A stretch of DNA of 64,000 nucleotides. Source: a virus. The translations under genes were made by a program, and so were the position numbers. The stretch lies in the IMG/VR virus record IMGVR_UViG_3300044815_000165, positions 25,134 through 89,133 of that record; one strand, 5' to 3'. The notes below the pieces were generated by a model. It made no database searches. It was not told the DNA's origin and was given only the letters and a program-made list of their open reading frames with translations. Positions 26,480 through 35,046 of this stretch are shown in pieces (the first letter of the stretch is position 1; every line of letters begins with the position of its first letter).

Positions 26480-26730
26480 GCGCGCTGAAGATCGGCGACA
26501 TCGTTCATCTCAAGTCGGGTAGCGGCATGATGACGGTCGAGAACATCCACCACCAGGAAACGCAGATCGACGTCGTGTGGTGCTCGTCTTCGCGCGGACT
26601 CGAGCGCGCCACGTTGCCTATCGCGTGCATCAAAGAAGGTGCGATGCACGATCGCCTCAACAAGGACGGCGTTCCTCCGCCACGACCACGTCGATCCAAA
26701 CCGGATTACGGAGACAACGGCGAGAAGTGA
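26476..26730 (+). CDS. YodC/DUF2158-like small protein
   Basis: 84 residues. MSALKIGDIVHLKSGSGMMTV followed by IDVVWCSS and ATLPIACI matches the short beta-barrel pattern of YodC (DUF2158) proteins, which begin with a similar KxGDxVxLKSGxxxMTV motif. Function of that family is not established. The C-terminal tail is Pro/Arg-rich. Translationally coupled to the previous gene. Confidence 0.6.
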   Translation: MSALKIGDIVHLKSGSGMMTVENIHHQETQIDVVWCSSSRGLERATLPIACIKEGAMHDRLNKDGVPPPRPRRSKPDYGDNGEK

Positions 26731-26743
26731 TAGGTTCCGCTCC

Positions 26744-27265
26744 ATGCTCAACCTGATCATCGCCTGGCTCGTCAGCAGCATCGTCTCAACACGCGCGCAG
26801 AGCCTCCCTGACGTCGAGCCTCCGCGGCTCGCGAGGTTCCTGACGGCGCTGCAGCACGAAGCGGTGGACGACGTCCCGACGTCGCTCGTCGTGTACCTCG
26901 CGTGGGCGGAGTCGCGGTTCGATCCCGACGCGAAGCCCGGGTGCGGCGTGCTGCAGGTGTTCCCGCGCGACATCTACCAGCCACCGAGCCGGTGCAAGCT
27001 GTGGCGCTCCGACCAGCGCCTCGCGATCCGTGCCGGTGTGCGTGAGCTGCGGATGCTCATGAGCGAGCCGCGCGTGCACGGCGACCTGTGGATCGCCCTG
27101 ATGTACCGCGCGTGCGGCAACGTCTACTTCGATGGTGCGTGTGATGCGGCTAAGAGTCGGTGGGTGGAGTTCGCCCTGCGCGGCGCATGGATGCTGAACC
27201 CGCTCAGCCTGGACGTCGCGACGGCGTTGCTCCGCGCCTCGCTCGAGAAGGTGAGGGAGTCGTGA
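26744..27265 (+). CDS. Lytic transglycosylase-like (SLT) protein with signal peptide
   Basis: 173 residues. Hydrophobic N-terminus (LNLIIAWLVSSIVSTRAQ) looks like a signal peptide or anchor. The catalytic motif AWAESRFDPDAKPGCGVLQV (E56) matches goose-type/SLT lytic transglycosylases (ESxFxPxAxSxxGAxGLxQ). Would cleave peptidoglycan in the periplasm, for lysis or entry. It lies oddly in the recombination block rather than with tail or lysis genes. Confidence 0.7.
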   Translation: MLNLIIAWLVSSIVSTRAQSLPDVEPPRLARFLTALQHEAVDDVPTSLVVYLAWAESRFDPDAKPGCGVLQVFPRDIYQPPSRCKLWRSDQRLAIRAGVRELRMLMSEPRVHGDLWIALMYRACGNVYFDGACDAAKSRWVEFALRGAWMLNPLSLDVATALLRASLEKVRES

Positions 27266-27537
27266 GGCACCTCGGCATCACCGACAGCGAGATCATCGAG
27301 GCGATCGGCTTCGAGCTTACGGGACGCGCCTCGCCCTCGTACAGCAGCCAGGTGGGTGTGCTCGAGGTCGTCTTCAAGGCCGCGCCGAACATGATCTACC
27401 GCTACGAGGACGTCACGGTCGACGACTTCGTTGCGCTCGTCACGTCCGATCGCATCGGTAAGCTGTTCATCGAGAAGTTCAAGAAGACGAAGCACCCGTT
27501 CGTGAAGAGCGAACGCCCGCTGCTCAAGAAGGCATGA
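27262..27537 (+). CDS. KTSC-domain small protein
   Basis: 91 residues, GTG start overlapping the previous stop. GVLEVVFKAAPNMIYRYEDVTVDDFVALVTSDRIGKLFIEKFK matches the KTSC domain (beta hairpin with YxYxxVPxxxxxxLxxAxSxGxxFNxxI). Known in phage and bacterial small proteins, role unclear. Basic C-terminal tail. Confidence 0.6.
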   Translation: MRHLGITDSEIIEAIGFELTGRASPSYSSQVGVLEVVFKAAPNMIYRYEDVTVDDFVALVTSDRIGKLFIEKFKKTKHPFVKSERPLLKKA

Positions 27538-27785
27538 AGCCGACGCGCGAAGCCACCGTGAACGCGAACCAGCTCGCCGAGCTGCGTTGGTTGGTTGGAT
27601 CGGAGACGCCGAAGTCGGCGGCAGCTGCGAAAGCTCTCCACCGTCGTGGTCTCGTCTACGTCGTCGACCAATGCGGAGCTGGCTGCTGTCGGCGTTATCG
27701 GCTGACAGAATTCGGTCGTCACTTCTATCGATTCACGAAGGAGATCTCCGCACCGTTGCTGTTGACATTGTCAACGCTAACGTAG
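27534..27785 (+). CDS. Small winged-helix-like protein
   Basis: 83 residues; ATG overlaps the previous stop. AAAAKALHRRGLVYVVDQCGAGCCRRYRLTEFGRHFYR resembles the recognition helix and wing of a winged-helix fold. The last codons (LLLTLSTLT) are written by the palindromic operator of the next promoter. No exact family. Confidence 0.5.
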   Translation: MKPTREATVNANQLAELRWLVGSETPKSAAAAKALHRRGLVYVVDQCGAGCCRRYRLTEFGRHFYRFTKEISAPLLLTLSTLT

Positions 27786-27791
27786 TAGTAT
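27761..27791 (+). promoter_or_regulatory. Palindromic operator-promoter P3, leaderless
   Basis: Perfect GTTGACATTGTCAAC at 27761-27775, with -35 TTGACA (27762-27767) and -10 TAGTAT (27786-27791), spacer 18. The ATG at 27802 is 10 nt downstream, with no ribosome-binding site. Lies inside the 3' end of the previous gene. Drives the SbcD/SbcC block. Confidence 0.75.
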
Positions 27792-27801
27792 CCGCTTTGT
27801 C

Positions 27802-28014
27802 ATGAACGTCTACAAGGTCACGTACGATTTACGGACCTCCGAGGGATGGCTGGGCGGAGCTGGCGCGCTCGACAGCGTCAACGTCCTCTCGAGAGGAGAC
27901 GTCTTGGATGCCTGTACCAAGATCCAAAAGCGTCTCGTCAAATCCAAGCGATTCGGCGCCGTGCTCGAGGTGATGATCATGTCCGTCGAGTGCCTCGCCC
28001 GAGGTGCCGTTTGA
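27802..28014 (+). CDS. Small hypothetical protein, first gene of the SbcCD unit
   Basis: 70 residues. Starts with VYKVTYDLRTSEGW, a beta strand pattern, then a helix (DVLDACTKIQKRLVKSK) and a C-terminal strand. No family recognised. Its stop overlaps the TTG of SbcD (TTGA), so it is translated first from promoter P3. Confidence 0.55.
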   Translation: MNVYKVTYDLRTSEGWLGGAGALDSVNVLSRGDVLDACTKIQKRLVKSKRFGAVLEVMIMSVECLARGAV

Positions 28015-29138
28015 AAATCATCATCTTCTCCGACCTGCACGTTCACGCGTGGGGTGAGCACGCGCGAGACGTCGGCGGCGTGCCCTCTCGACTCGACCAC
28101 TGCGTCAGCGTCTTGCGGCAGATCCGCGAGTACGCTACCAAGCACGAGATCACGAACGTCTTGTTCGGTGGGGATCTCTTCCACAAGCGCGGCGTGCTCT
28201 ACACGCTCCCCTACAACCTCGTGGTCGCCGAGCTGGCGCGGTGGCGCGACGCTGGGCTGCAGCTCTACGCGAACGTCGGCAACCACGACGCGGCCGATCG
28301 CCTCGCGAAGGTCCACGCGCTCTCCGCGCTCGAGAGCGCCGGCCTGCTGAAGACGGTCGGAGCCGACGGGTGGACGAACTGGATCCTAGAAGACGCCGTG
28401 GACAATTCTGATCTCGACGTGCTCGTGACGGCGGTCGCGTACTGCTCGGAGGCAGCCGAGCTGCGCCGGCGGACGGACGTCGCCCTCTCCGAGATCGATA
28501 ACCGCGACATCCTCAAGCGCTGCGGGTTCACCATCGGGCTGTTCCATCACGGGTTCCACGGCGCGCGCGTCGGCACCTCGCTGGAGTACGTGGTGAAGGA
28601 GGACGCCGACCCGGACGAGTACGCGAAGTCGTTCGACGTGATGTACAGCGGTCACTACCACGCGCACCAGGAGGTCGGCGTGGCCGGCAACGCCTGGTAC
28701 GTGGGATCGCCGATGGAGTTCGTGCGCGGCGAGACGTCGCCGAAGGGTTTCATCGTGCTCGACACGCGGGAGGCCGAGTTCGAGCGCATCACCCTCGACC
28801 TGCCGCGCTTCGTGAAGCTCACGCGCGCGGAGATCATCGACAAGGCGTTCGACATGGCGGCGCACGTGAAGGGGAACTTCGTCGACGTCGTGTTCGACGA
28901 GCTGCCGATGTCGTGGGAGGCGATCGACGGCGTGCTCACCAAGCTCGGCGCCGCCGGCGTCAAGGCGTGCCCGACGCGCGCGGAAGAGACGTCGAGCAGC
29001 ACGCGGCTGAAGCTCGACCTCTCGCTCGGCGACAAGCACCTCCTGGAGCAGTACATGAGCCACGTCGAAGTCGATGAACCGAACCGCGCTGAACTGCTGC
29101 AGGTCGGGCTCTCGCTGATCGAGGAAGCCTCCAAGTGA
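28011..29138 (+). CDS. SbcD/Mre11-like nuclease subunit (T4 gp47-like)
   Basis: 375 residues, TTG start coupled to the previous stop. Metallophosphoesterase motifs: FSDLH (D8, H10), GGDLF (D55), GNHD (N91, H92, D93), FHHG (H180), SGHYHAHQ (H215, H217). Works with the SbcC/Rad50 ATPase encoded 2.3 kb downstream to trim DNA ends for recombination-dependent replication. Confidence 0.85.
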   Translation: MKIIIFSDLHVHAWGEHARDVGGVPSRLDHCVSVLRQIREYATKHEITNVLFGGDLFHKRGVLYTLPYNLVVAELARWRDAGLQLYANVGNHDAADRLAKVHALSALESAGLLKTVGADGWTNWILEDAVDNSDLDVLVTAVAYCSEAAELRRRTDVALSEIDNRDILKRCGFTIGLFHHGFHGARVGTSLEYVVKEDADPDEYAKSFDVMYSGHYHAHQEVGVAGNAWYVGSPMEFVRGETSPKGFIVLDTREAEFERITLDLPRFVKLTRAEIIDKAFDMAAHVKGNFVDVVFDELPMSWEAIDGVLTKLGAAGVKACPTRAEETSSSTRLKLDLSLGDKHLLEQYMSHVEVDEPNRAELLQVGLSLIEEASK

Positions 29139-29347
29139 GCGGACGCGTGAAGCTGTCACCGCTCGGCAGGGCGATGCTGGCGATCGAGGCGATGGCATCG
29201 GTCCTGCCGCCACACCTCGTCGGGCTCAAGCGCGAACTCAACGAGGTGCTCGGTCTGCTGCAGGAGACCGCGCTCGGCATCGACACAAGCGACAAGCCGG
29301 CGAAGAAGACGATCACCAAGAAGCGGAAGAAGAAAGGTACCAAGTAG
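29135..29347 (+). CDS. Small protein with basic tail
   Basis: 70 residues, GTG start overlapping the SbcD stop. A helical N-terminal ~50 residues and a Lys-rich C-terminus (KKTITKKRKKKGTK). No family recognised. The tail suggests nucleic-acid contact. Confidence 0.5.
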   Translation: MSGRVKLSPLGRAMLAIEAMASVLPPHLVGLKRELNEVLGLLQETALGIDTSDKPAKKTITKKRKKKGTK

Positions 29348-30073
29348 ATGGCGTACAAGAGCAAGCGACTCCTGCTGGAGGCTGTCACCAAGGAGATGGA
29401 TGCGATCCGCAAGCTGCTCACGCAGCTCGGCACCGACGTGGTGAACAACGCGCAGTTCATGATGTCGCAGCGCGTGAGCGACGCGCAGGAGTCGCTGAAT
29501 GACTTGCGCAAGCTGTTCGACGAGGTCACCGAGCGGCTCGAGAAGCCATCGATCAACGATCTCGAAAACATGGAGCCGTCCGACTACGTCACCACCATGA
29601 TGCCGCTGGTGACCCAGTACCACCGGCGGCTCATGATCGCGGACCGCCTCACCTCGTGCATCTGCACCGATCTCGGCGCGGCGGGTGCGGTCATCATCTT
29701 GATCGGCGAGGGCTCCACCTCCGTCAAGACCGCGTACGACCCTGCACGCCCGGACGTCGCACTGGCGATCGAGGCGATCCTAGCCGCGCTCGACAACAAC
29801 ACGAAGCAGGTCCTCACGGAGGGCGTCGCCGAGGCTGAGAAGCAGTTCGGGATCGCCGACTATCCGGTGAGCGAGATCCCGGAGGACTCCGACCTGCGCA
29901 TTCGCTACGGCGACCCGATCCAGGAGCAGGACCTCGAGCGCAACCGGAAGGCTGCGTTCGTCATCAACGCGAGCAACGTAGTCATCAAGGATCGCAACGG
30001 TCCGACGCCGCGTGGCGCTACCGAGGAGGAGATCGACAGCTGTCTCCTCGTCAAGGAACCCGGCGACGAGTGA
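29348..30073 (+). CDS. Hypothetical protein
   Basis: 241 residues, starting directly after the previous stop. Helical N-terminal half (LLEAVTKEMDAIRKLLTQLG, VSDAQESLNDLRKLFDEVTERL). C-terminal part mixed, with CICTDLGAAGAVIILIGEG. No recognised family. It lies between SbcD and SbcC in the same transcription unit. Confidence 0.6.
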   Translation: MAYKSKRLLLEAVTKEMDAIRKLLTQLGTDVVNNAQFMMSQRVSDAQESLNDLRKLFDEVTERLEKPSINDLENMEPSDYVTTMMPLVTQYHRRLMIADRLTSCICTDLGAAGAVIILIGEGSTSVKTAYDPARPDVALAIEAILAALDNNTKQVLTEGVAEAEKQFGIADYPVSEIPEDSDLRIRYGDPIQEQDLERNRKAAFVINASNVVIKDRNGPTPRGATEEEIDSCLLVKEPGDE

Positions 30074-30519
30074 CGAAGAACCGTTTCGACACGCGCAACC
30101 GCGGCGCCGACGAGGTGTTCTACGACCTCCGCATGATGCGCGCGGACGCGAAGAGTTCGGTCGTGCTCGCCGTGTTCGGATCGAACAGCGTAGACCCACG
30201 TGGGCTCGCGCGCGCTCTCAACGCGCAGTGGTCGGCGGTCGTCACGCTCGTCGGGTTCCAGCCTCAGCGCGTGATGACGAGCTGCCGCGACGTCGGCACG
30301 GAGAAGGCCGTGAGGCTCGCCGCCAAGGACGTCACCGGCAAGCTCGCCGTGATCGTCCACCGCGCCGAGATGACCTACGGGATCAAGCAGGCCGACGAGA
30401 TGTGCTGCAACCTGGTCTCGCGCGAGGCGGACGCGCTCCTCATGATCGGCGGTGGGAGCAAGTTCCTCCGCGATCGATTCGCCGGTTGGTACAAACCCAT
30501 TCACGAGGTGGATTTCTAA
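30070..30519 (+). CDS. Possible SLOG/DUF2493-like Rossmann protein
   Basis: 149 residues, GTG start overlapping the previous stop. Contains a Rossmann-like strand (SSVVLAVFGSNSVDPRGLA), then KLAVIVHRAEMT, and ADALLMIGGGSKFLRDRF. The pattern recalls the SLOG fold (nucleotide-ligand binding, YspA/LOG-like), as does the clearer case at 40339-40830. Only a fold-level suggestion. Confidence 0.45.
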   Translation: MTKNRFDTRNRGADEVFYDLRMMRADAKSSVVLAVFGSNSVDPRGLARALNAQWSAVVTLVGFQPQRVMTSCRDVGTEKAVRLAAKDVTGKLAVIVHRAEMTYGIKQADEMCCNLVSREADALLMIGGGSKFLRDRFAGWYKPIHEVDF

Positions 30520-30725
30520 TGCTGCTCGACAACGTGGTTCTGAAGACGATCCTGGACAAGTACGCGCCCGGCGTCGACGTCGAAGGTGATGGCATCTACC
30601 AGATGCAGTGGCGGAGCACGGAGACGTTCTATCGGCACACGGAGGAGTACGTGCCGCCGGAGAGTCGGCCCGCGTTCAAGTTCGCGCTCGAGATCGCATT
30701 CCCCGGCAAGAAGGGTGCGCTCTAG
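30519..30725 (+). CDS. Small hypothetical protein
   Basis: 68 residues; ATG shares a base with the previous TAA. Sequence LLDNVVLKTILDKYAPGVDVEGDGIY, then a charged middle. No family recognised. Confidence 0.5.
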   Translation: MLLDNVVLKTILDKYAPGVDVEGDGIYQMQWRSTETFYRHTEEYVPPESRPAFKFALEIAFPGKKGAL

Positions 30726-30728
30726 ACC

Positions 30729-30905
30729 ATGTCGCGCCGCCGCAAGCTGATCGTCGGCATGATCCTGGGTGCGGTGCCTGTCGGCATCCTGTGGATCTTC
30801 GCGGCGCTCGATGCTGGAGACTACGAAACGATGCGTCTCCGCATGCGTCTCGTCGGGTGCGTCATCTTCCTGGGAGCCTTCCTGCTCCTCATGGAGAAGA
30901 CGTGA
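30729..30905 (+). CDS. Tiny two-pass membrane protein
   Basis: 58 residues. Basic N-terminus (SRRRK), hydrophobic helices LIVGMILGAVPVGILWIFAA and LVGCVIFLGAFLLLM, joined by a charged loop. The stop overlaps the next start (TGATG). Topology is holin-like; function unknown. Confidence 0.55.
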   Translation: MSRRRKLIVGMILGAVPVGILWIFAALDAGDYETMRLRMRLVGCVIFLGAFLLLMEKT

Positions 30906-31105
30906 TGGCCGTGCAGGCGGACCTACGCGAGCTGTGGAACGCCGTCGATAAGTGGCGGACCACGAAGTGCAGCTACCCGCGCGGCGCTCGTCTCATGGGC
31001 GTAGAGGACTCGCAGTATTGCGATGGCGAGAATCACCAAGAGAACTGTGACGCCGAGATCGCTCGCCAGGATCTGCTCGCAACCCACAACCGGATCAAGC
31101 TGTGA
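30905..31105 (+). CDS. Small hypothetical protein
   Basis: 66 residues. Helical, with Cys at TTKCSYPRG, QYCDG and NCDAE that might bind metal. Start and stop overlap the neighbours by 1 and 4 nt. No family recognised. Confidence 0.5.
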   Translation: MAVQADLRELWNAVDKWRTTKCSYPRGARLMGVEDSQYCDGENHQENCDAEIARQDLLATHNRIKL

Positions 31106-31458
31106 AGCCCAAGAACCGAGCGAAGCTGGCGCGCCGCAACGCGGGCCTATCGATCGGGCAAGCTGCGAGGTTGCTCCGGCTCACCACGGACGACGTCGTC
31201 TCGATCGAGGAGACAAACGCGGCGTTCAGCATGGCTGACCACGCGAAGCTCGCCGACGTGTACGGCGTGAACATCCCGTGGTTGAAGGGCGAGGTTCCGC
31301 AGCACGACTACGACACGATGAATAGCGTCGACGGGTTCGACAAGGTCACACCCAACGACCAGGCCGTGCTCGCCGAGTTCGCGGCATCGATGCCTCGACA
31401 AGGCAAAACTGCGGCTGAGCGGCTGGCCAACATCCTCAAGAAGAAAGATCCCACGTGA
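31102..31458 (+). CDS. XRE/Cro-type helix-turn-helix regulator
   Basis: 118 residues, GTG start. HTH at about residues 10-60: LARRNAGLSIGQAARLLRLTTDDVVSIEE ... LADVYGVNIPWL, the usual Cro/CI pattern. A C-terminal helical extension (PRQGKTAAERLANILKK). A DNA-binding regulator within the SbcCD operon; it is one candidate reader of the palindromic operators. Confidence 0.7.
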   Translation: MKPKNRAKLARRNAGLSIGQAARLLRLTTDDVVSIEETNAAFSMADHAKLADVYGVNIPWLKGEVPQHDYDTMNSVDGFDKVTPNDQAVLAEFAASMPRQGKTAAERLANILKKKDPT

Positions 31459-33302
31459 AGATCGTCTCGATCGCGATCCAGAATTTCTTGAGCTTCGGCG
31501 ACGCCGTGATCGGGCTCGGCGGTGCCGGGCTCACGCTCGTCGAGGGCGAGAACCGCGACGACAAGAGTGCGCACTCGAACGGCAGCGGCAAGAGCGCCAT
31601 CTTCGACGCGCTCGTGTGGTGCCTGTTCGGGACCACGCTGCGCGGCTACGAGAACGACGAGGTGATCCACCGCAAGGTCGGCTCGGACTGCCTGGTCAGC
31701 GTGTCGCTCGAGACCGACGACGGTGACATGTACATGGTCATGCGCGCGCGCCGCCACAGGGAGTTCAAGAACTCGCTTCGCGTCAAGTACGTCAACTTCG
31801 ACGAGGACATGAGCGCAGGAAGCAATGCTGACACGCAGCTCGTCGTGGAGAAGCTCCTCGGATGCACGCTGCGGACGTTCCTGTCGAGCGTCGTGTTCGG
31901 ACAGGATCGCGCGTACAGGTTCTCGTCGCTCACCGACAAGGAGCAGAAGGAGATCCTGGACGAGGTGCTCGGCGTCGAGCGCTTCGCCGAGGCGTGCACG
32001 ATCGCGCGCGCTCGCGTCGCGTCGCTCAACACCTCCATCGCGACGATCTCGAAGAGCCTCGATCGCGCGCGCGAGCTGATGGAGGAGGACGAGACGGAGG
32101 TCGACGATCTCCGCGAGAAGGACAAGGGCTTCGAGACGGACCGCACGGCGCGCGTGCTGGACGAGCACGAGAAGATGCGCAAGCTCAAGGACCAGATCAA
32201 GAAGACGGACCGGACGCTCAACCCGCAGATGCACACCACGCACGCCGCGCTCACCAAGGAGGTGTCCGTGCTGGACGCCGAGGTGTCCAACGCGCGCGAC
32301 GTCGTCGCCAAGTCGCATGCCTCGCTCACGCACGCCGACGACGTGGTCTCCTCGATCCAGCGGAAGCTGAAACAACACGAGACGCGCGGCGGCGTCTGCG
32401 GCGCGTGCAAGCGCCCGCTGGACGACGCGGTCGACCACGCGAACATGATCGCGTCCGTGAAGAAGGAGCTGAAGGCTGCCGAGAAGGTCGCAGCTGCAGC
32501 GAAGCTCCTGGCGGAGGCGCACGACACCGCGCTCACCGGCGCGAAGCACAAGCTTCAGAAGAAGCGCGTGGAGCTGGAAGCACTCGGCAAGTCGGTCATC
32601 GCAGCTGCGCAGGCCGAGGCGAACGTGAAGGAGTGGACGCAGCGCCTGACGATCCACGAGGAGCGCGCCGCGGAGATCGAGGCCGAGACGAACGCCTACG
32701 CGGCGCTCATCAAGAAGGTCGAGCTGCGCTACGCGAAGCACTCCGCCGAGGTCGACCTGTTCGACGCGCAGCTCGCCGCCGAGGAGGCACAGCTGAAGCT
32801 CGTCGATTTCTGGGTCAAGGCGTTCGGCGCGCGCGGCCTGCGGTCGCTGCTGCTCGACAGCTCCATGCCACTCCTCAACGCGGAAGCGGCGCGCGTGTCG
32901 CGCGCGATCACCGGCGGTGCGATCAAGGTGCGCTTCTCCGTGACGAGCGACCTTAAGTCCGGCAAGACGGTGGACCGCTTCGAGGTCCAGGTCGACAACA
33001 AGCACGGCGCCGGCACCTACGCGGGATGCAGCGCCGGCGAGCGCGCCAAGGTCGACCTCTGCGTGGGGCTCGCGCTGCAGAGCCTAGTCGCGTCGCGCTC
33101 TTCAGCGACGTTCAACGTCGTCGCGTTCGACGAGGCGTTCGACCACCTCGACTCGGCGGCGCACGAGCGCGTCATCGACGTCCTGTCAGAGATCGACAAG
33201 GAGAGCGTCTTCGTCATCAGCCACGACGAGGACCTGAAGGCATGGTTCCCGGCCTCGCTGCGCGTGGTGAAGAAGAATGGCTTCTCCACGGTCGAGACGT
33301 AG
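31455..33302 (+). CDS. SbcC/Rad50-like ATPase subunit (T4 gp46-like)
   Basis: 615 residues, GTG start overlapping the previous stop. Walker A region NGSGKSAIFDALVWCLFG (about 37-54), Q-loop area, two coiled-coil arms around a zinc hook CGACKRPL (Cys near 315 and 318), ABC signature CSAGERAKVDLCVG (near 525), Walker B NVVAFDEAFDHLD (near 555) and the H-loop SHDED. With SbcD it forms the Mre11/Rad50-type complex that processes double-strand ends. Confidence 0.9.
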   Translation: MKIVSIAIQNFLSFGDAVIGLGGAGLTLVEGENRDDKSAHSNGSGKSAIFDALVWCLFGTTLRGYENDEVIHRKVGSDCLVSVSLETDDGDMYMVMRARRHREFKNSLRVKYVNFDEDMSAGSNADTQLVVEKLLGCTLRTFLSSVVFGQDRAYRFSSLTDKEQKEILDEVLGVERFAEACTIARARVASLNTSIATISKSLDRARELMEEDETEVDDLREKDKGFETDRTARVLDEHEKMRKLKDQIKKTDRTLNPQMHTTHAALTKEVSVLDAEVSNARDVVAKSHASLTHADDVVSSIQRKLKQHETRGGVCGACKRPLDDAVDHANMIASVKKELKAAEKVAAAAKLLAEAHDTALTGAKHKLQKKRVELEALGKSVIAAAQAEANVKEWTQRLTIHEERAAEIEAETNAYAALIKKVELRYAKHSAEVDLFDAQLAAEEAQLKLVDFWVKAFGARGLRSLLLDSSMPLLNAEAARVSRAITGGAIKVRFSVTSDLKSGKTVDRFEVQVDNKHGAGTYAGCSAGERAKVDLCVGLALQSLVASRSSATFNVVAFDEAFDHLDSAAHERVIDVLSEIDKESVFVISHDEDLKAWFPASLRVVKKNGFSTVET

Positions 33303-33305
33303 ACC

Positions 33306-33869
33306 ATGTCGACGCGTCTCGATTCCATTCGCGGGATGCGCGCGACGCACTCGATCCGATCTCGCGCGACGCAACCGATCACGGGTCCGTGGTCGTTCCG
33401 CGACATCTGCGAGCACGAGGACGGGTGGAAGGAAGTCGGCGCGCATTGGCTCCAGTGCAAGCGCTGCTGGTGGTGCAAGCCGAAGCTCGGGAAGCCGCCG
33501 AGGCTCGAGAGGTTGCCGGCGATCCTCGAGCGCTGCGTGCTGCCGCCGCTGACCGGGAAGATCGACCTGAGCAAGGTTTTCAGGAATGCTGGCTTTATGC
33601 TCGACGATGATCGTGACTCCGTGTTATCGATTGTTCGTGTTCATGTCGTACAACACGTCTTCGTTGAGGACCCACTCATTCGCAGGTGCGGTGTCGACGT
33701 CCGGTTCAACGAGTTCGGCTGGCACTCGGCCGCGCTCTTCAACGAGACCGCGCTCTACGTGCTGCTAGACGTCGTCGCGAAGGCCGAGCCGCGCAAGCCC
33801 CGCGCGCTCTGGTTGGCGATCCAGGCCGCGTTCTCCAAGGGGTGGAAGAAGCCGTGGGAGAGGTCATGA
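33306..33869 (+). CDS. Hypothetical protein
   Basis: 187 residues. N-terminal part has CEHEDGWKEVGAHWLQCKRCWWC, a possible metal site; the C-terminal part is helical (ALFNETALYVLLDVVAKAEPRKPRALWLAIQAAF). Composition around 33580-33680 is more AT-rich than its neighbours. No family recognised. Confidence 0.55.
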   Translation: MSTRLDSIRGMRATHSIRSRATQPITGPWSFRDICEHEDGWKEVGAHWLQCKRCWWCKPKLGKPPRLERLPAILERCVLPPLTGKIDLSKVFRNAGFMLDDDRDSVLSIVRVHVVQHVFVEDPLIRRCGVDVRFNEFGWHSAALFNETALYVLLDVVAKAEPRKPRALWLAIQAAFSKGWKKPWERS

Positions 33870-34351
33870 GCATCATCGAAGTTTTCAAGCCAACGTTCGA
33901 CAATTTCCAGGAGACGCCGATCGTCATCTGGCGCGAGAACAACGGACCGATTCGGATCGCTGTCAACATCCTCGACCAGTACCGGAAGTGGAAGGCATCG
34001 CAAGCGCTGCCGCTCGCGCGCAAACCGGAACCGGAACCATTTTTCTGGGAGTCCCATGGTCCGGCGATCTGTCGCGCCCTCGAACATTGTGGAGCCATGG
34101 CGCTCATCATCGAGGGCGCGTCAGATCGCAAGGTCAAGTATCGCTGGTTCCGCAAGAGTCAGAAGGAGCATCACAGCGGTGACTGGTATTGTATCTCGAG
34201 CGTCTACGCCGAGGGCAACAGCGGATCGACCGCTACGCATGTCCGCGTGACGATGCCGACTGACGAAGACATCGACTTCACCTTCTCGCCCGTGATGATG
34301 AAGGAGTGGCTCAAGCCGAAGCCGGCGAGTCCTGATGGTGTGGAGATCTGA
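33866..34351 (+). CDS. Hypothetical protein, locally AT-richer
   Basis: 161 residues; ATG overlaps the previous stop. Aromatic-rich (FKPTFDNFQETPIVIW, KYRWFRKSQKEHHSGDWYCI). Lower GC than the surroundings suggests later acquisition. No family recognised. Confidence 0.55.
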   Translation: MSIIEVFKPTFDNFQETPIVIWRENNGPIRIAVNILDQYRKWKASQALPLARKPEPEPFFWESHGPAICRALEHCGAMALIIEGASDRKVKYRWFRKSQKEHHSGDWYCISSVYAEGNSGSTATHVRVTMPTDEDIDFTFSPVMMKEWLKPKPASPDGVEI

Positions 34352-35046
34352 TGCAGCACGCACAGGTCAGTGCGCTCGCGCGCCTCTTCGCGTTGGAAGC
34401 GGGGAAACCGTTCCGTCGTGATCTTCCGTGCAGGGTGCTCACGGCTGATCCCGCGTGGATGTTCAACGATCCGCTTCCCGGTGCCGGGCGCGGAGCGGCG
34501 AAGAACTATCGCACCCAGTACATCGACGACATCATCTACCGACGCGGCTTCGAGTTCGACTGGCCGGCGATCGCTGACGATGCGATCCTCGTCCTGTGGC
34601 GCGTCGCCTCGCAGGTCGAGGACGCCTACCGCGTGATGCGCGGCTGGGAGTTCGAGCCGAAGAGCGAGTTCGTCTGGAACAAGCTCACCAAGAACGGCAA
34701 GAAGTGGATGGGCATGGGACGCACAGGGCGTCAGGCCCACGAGATCGCCATCATCGGCACGCGCGGGCGATCCGCGCTCGTGATGAAGGACCTCGGCGTC
34801 CGCTCCACCTTCGAGGCGCGGGTGCCCGTCTACGAGGCGAATCATCCGTACGTGCTCGAGGGCAGGGTGAAGGCGGGCAGCTACGTCCACAGCGGCAAAC
34901 CAGAAGAGTTCCGGATCATGCTAGAGCAGATGTGCAAGGGTCCGTTCGTCGAGCTGTTCGGACGACGCACGCGTCCGGGTTGGAGCGTGCGAGGCAACCA
35001 AGTATGGGACGGCGTGAGCGACCACGTCCGTGTCGTGAGGAACTGA
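34351..35046 (+). CDS. MT-A70-type N6-adenine DNA methyltransferase
   Basis: 231 residues; ATG shares a base with the previous stop. Catalytic motif VLTADPAWMF (D33-P-A-W36) fits the DPPW motif of MT-A70 methylases with Pro-35 to Ala. The rest follows the family: DAILVLWRVASQVEDAYRVMRGWEF, FVWNKLTKNGKKWMG, and a terminal VELFGRRTRPGWSVRGNQ SAM-binding segment. Would methylate adenine in phage DNA, protecting it from restriction. No partner restriction enzyme is visible. Confidence 0.8.
   Translation: MQHAQVSALARLFALEAGKPFRRDLPCRVLTADPAWMFNDPLPGAGRGAAKNYRTQYIDDIIYRRGFEFDWPAIADDAILVLWRVASQVEDAYRVMRGWEFEPKSEFVWNKLTKNGKKWMGMGRTGRQAHEIAIIGTRGRSALVMKDLGVRSTFEARVPVYEANHPYVLEGRVKAGSYVHSGKPEEFRIMLEQMCKGPFVELFGRRTRPGWSVRGNQVWDGVSDHVRVVRN

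Noticed and set aside
30070-30519. Confident assignment as DprA/LOG protein
   Set aside because: The Rossmann-like strands are visible but the glycine and catalytic signatures of DprA or LOG are not, so only a weak SLOG suggestion is kept.
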